A DNA stretch of 64,000 bases from Xenophilus azovorans DSM 13620 (GTDB lineage: Bacteria; Pseudomonadota; Gammaproteobacteria; Burkholderiales; Burkholderiaceae_C), in the NCBI RefSeq assembly GCF_000745855.1, contig NZ_JQKD01000005.1, positions 186,001-250,000 of the forward strand, written 5' to 3'. Below are positions 62,284 through 64,000 of this stretch, in pieces. Under the pieces are notes generated by a model. That model saw only the letters and a program-made list of their open reading frames with translations. It did not search any database and was not told the origin of the DNA. Position 1 is the stretch's first letter; each line of letters opens with the position of its first letter. The position numbers and the translations under genes are program-made.

Positions 62284-63405
62284 ATGAACGGAATGGCCAA
62301 GCATGCGGTCGCATGCGCCGTGCTGCTGTCCGTCTGCGGCGCAGCCAACGCGCAGAGCAGCGTGACCATCTATGGGCGAGCGGATGCAGGCGTGGACTCG
62401 CCGCGTTCGGGAGGCGGTAGCGTCAATCGGGTGATCTCGGGGGGAAGCGCCGGGAGCAACCTGGGCTTTCGCGGTGTGGAGGACCTTGGGGGAGGGCTTG
62501 CTGCTGTCTTCCGCCTCGAGATGGGCATCAACCTCGACGACGGCACGCTCGGCCAAGGCGGTCGCGCGTTCGGACGCGAGGCGTCGGTCGGGCTGAGCGA
62601 CGCGCGGTTCGGCACGTTGCAGATGGGCCGCATTCCCACTCCCTACTACATGGTCCAGAGCAGTGTGGATGCCTTCGTCTGGGAAGGCGCGGGCGGGCTG
62701 CTCGCGCTCACCCGGAACATCAGCCCGACCACGCAGCGCCAGGTGCTGCCGATGGGCGTGTCGGCGCGGCAGGACAACGCGGTCAACTACGTGTCGCCGC
62801 GCTGGGGCGGCATCGAGTTCCGTGGCCAGTACTCGTTCGGTGAGAATTCGGCGACGATCGGACGCGGGTACGGCGCATCCGCGCGATACCAAGCCGGCGG
62901 CTTCGACCTCAACGCTGGCTTCCAGCGGCAGGAGGGACCGGACGACGCCGCGGGCAAGGTCTCGGCGATGGTGCTCGGTGGCTCGTACGACGCCCGCTTC
63001 GCCAAGTTTTTCATGGGCATGACGGTGGAGAAGAATTCCTGCGTGACCTGCACCGGAGCCATCGCGCGGCTCCCGGGTGCCTCGACGAGCGAGTTCAGGC
63101 TGACCAACGTCGGCGTGCGCGTGCCTTTCGGGCAATTCACGGCCATTGCCCAGTTCACCCGCGTCAACGACAGGTCGGACTACACGGCGTTGACGGGCAA
63201 CCGGGACGCGAACTGGATTGCACTCGGCGGCGACTACGACCTGTCGAAGAGGACGCGCCTGTACTTCGGCGTGGGACAGATCAGCAACAAGAACGGCTCG
63301 CAGTACGTGCTGGGCACCGGCACTGCGCAGGCGCCGGCCACGCTGGTCGGCTCGGCCAGCGGCAGTTCCCGGAACATCTACATGGGGGTCCGGCACAACT
63401 TCTGA
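62284..63405 (+). CDS. Gram-negative porin, Burkholderiales type
   Basis: This 373-aa trimeric-type outer-membrane porin starts at the ATG at 62284 (MNGMAKHAVACAVLLSVCGA) after AAGGAGACA. Signal peptide ends at ANA-QSSVTIYGRADAGVDS. Beta-barrel features include GSNLGFRGVEDLGGGLAAVF and the terminal Phe (IYMGVRHNF) needed for outer-membrane assembly. In phthalate degraders a phthalate porin (OphP) is known. The shared operator type with the phthalate operon suggests aromatic-acid uptake for this one, an inference. Confidence 0.9.
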   Translation: MNGMAKHAVACAVLLSVCGAANAQSSVTIYGRADAGVDSPRSGGGSVNRVISGGSAGSNLGFRGVEDLGGGLAAVFRLEMGINLDDGTLGQGGRAFGREASVGLSDARFGTLQMGRIPTPYYMVQSSVDAFVWEGAGGLLALTRNISPTTQRQVLPMGVSARQDNAVNYVSPRWGGIEFRGQYSFGENSATIGRGYGASARYQAGGFDLNAGFQRQEGPDDAAGKVSAMVLGGSYDARFAKFFMGMTVEKNSCVTCTGAIARLPGASTSEFRLTNVGVRVPFGQFTAIAQFTRVNDRSDYTALTGNRDANWIALGGDYDLSKRTRLYFGVGQISNKNGSQYVLGTGTAQAPATLVGSASGSSRNIYMGVRHNF

Positions 63406-63496
63406 TGATGGCGACCGGCGCCGCGTCGCCGCAGCTCCGCGACGGGCTGCGGTGGCAGGACGCCGGGACCCTTTTGCATTGTTATCTCCAAGGTTT

Positions 63497-63525
63497 GGTG
63501 CCGGGGCAACCCGGCGCCTTTTTTT
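63497..63525 (+). terminator. Intrinsic terminator of the porin gene
   Basis: GGTGCCGGG and CCCGGCGCC pair as a 9-bp stem (one G-T pair) around the tetraloop GCAA, followed directly by seven T residues. It lies 92 bp after the porin stop and is a strong rho-independent terminator. Confidence 0.88.
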
Positions 63526-64000
63526 GCGCACGGGTACCTGCCCGCGGAACGCTCCGAGAAGGTGGGCAAGGGCATTGCCCACTGCGCAAGTCCGGGCCCA
63601 CCGCCCGGCGCGGGCGGCAGAAGGCACTTCGCTCAGCGTGGTGCGCCGAGCGGCCCGAAGGCCGCTTGAAGCTGCGCCTCGGAGCGGCCGCGCCGCTCTG
63701 ATCGGCTCGCGCGTTGGCGTGCTGCGCCCGCGCCGCGGCTGAGGGCCCGTCGCTTCGCCGGTGCAGTCAGCGAACATGGGCTCTCCCGGAACGCTGGTCC
63801 CCGGCACCGTCGCATGCGCAGGCGCGCACCGCACCGCCCGCGCCACCCAGGCTTTGAGCGACGCCGGCGCCTTCTCGAGTTGGACCTCTCATTGCGCGTC
63901 GGCCAGGTGCTCAGCGATGCGGATGCGCTCGCCAGCTGCCAGGCAAGCGCGGCGGACAAGGGCAGGACCAGGAACTCCGGCGGATTAAGCCGGCCTGCTG
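63526..64000. other. Right end of the window without a supported gene
   Basis: About 475 bp. On the minus strand around 63780-63940 a short stretch (EKAPASLKAWVARAVR) looks protein-like but is interrupted by a stop and has no start or family that I recognise. It may be the end or debris of a gene beyond the window. Confidence 0.35.

Noticed and set aside
1-64000. CRISPR array, tRNA, rRNA or ICE attachment site
   Set aside because: No regular repeat-spacer pattern, no clover-leaf gene and no recognised tRNA-Gly 3'-end repeat were seen by eye; a covariance-model search was not possible.

Overview
The window looks like a chromosomal or integrated segment of a high-GC Gram-negative betaproteobacterium, most likely Burkholderiales (Comamonadaceae or Alcaligenaceae). 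The basis is the gene content: dmp/nag/pht-type catabolic genes, six TctC/Bug solute receptors, a Burkholderiales-type porin, and an ICEclc-like mobile-element core. No rRNA, tRNA, CRISPR, integrase or complete insertion sequence was recognised.

Region 1 (1-7.4 kb, minus strand) is the control and partition core of an integrative and conjugative element: LysR, a 252-aa protein of unknown family, AlpA, ParA, a small HicA-like protein, a ParB-like protein, a DUF2857 protein and an STY4528-type replication protein. Order and protein types parallel the tciR-bisR-alpA-parA-shi-bisD-bisC module that controls bistable transfer in ICEclc. Inside the replication gene lies a cluster of 10-bp repeats with 22-bp phasing plus a consensus DnaA box, a candidate origin.

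Region 2 (8.7-15.6 kb) is a catechol meta-cleavage operon, dmpQBCEFGHI. It is preceded by a decayed 3' end of a phenol hydroxylase reductase gene (dmpP) and lacks dmpD. The ring-hydroxylating enzyme has been lost here, so the operon can only receive catechols made elsewhere, through the oxalocrotonate branch.

Region 3 (15.9-22.4 kb) holds an IclR regulator, a VOC protein and an uncharacterised set: a flavin reductase fused to an IclR-type effector domain, a luciferase-like monooxygenase, an alpha/beta hydrolase, a Bug receptor and a quinone oxidoreductase.

Region 4 (22.7-40.9 kb) is a salicylate/naphthalene-type locus. A LysR regulator diverges across a NahR-type box from nagAa-G-H-Ab (salicylate 5-hydroxylase), a five-gene ABC importer, a hemerythrin protein and the gentisate pathway (nagI, nagK, nagL). 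A second LysR gene precedes nagF-E-D homologues (salicylaldehyde dehydrogenase, hydratase-aldolase, hydroxychromene-carboxylate isomerase) and two Bug receptors. The naphthalene dioxygenase and 1,2-dihydroxynaphthalene dioxygenase genes are absent.

Region 5 (41.3-63.4 kb) is a phthalate locus: nadC (a phthalate-associated quinolinate phosphoribosyltransferase), bacteriohemerythrin, pht3-pht5-bug-pht2-pht4, LysR, a Bug receptor, an FMN alpha-hydroxy-acid dehydrogenase, MarR, an HTH-citrate-synthase-like fusion, a Tat-exported hydrolase, an aldehyde dehydrogenase, a ThDP decarboxylase, another Bug receptor and a porin. Copies of a TTAG-N4-CTAA inverted repeat precede four of these units and suggest one MarR regulon. 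The hydroxy-acid dehydrogenase, decarboxylase and aldehyde dehydrogenase together resemble the mandelate pathway and could feed aromatic acids into the phthalate route.

Taken together the window is a catabolic island assembled from modules using three ring-attack strategies (catechol meta-cleavage, gentisate cleavage, phthalate to protocatechuate), next to an ICE core that may have mobilised it.
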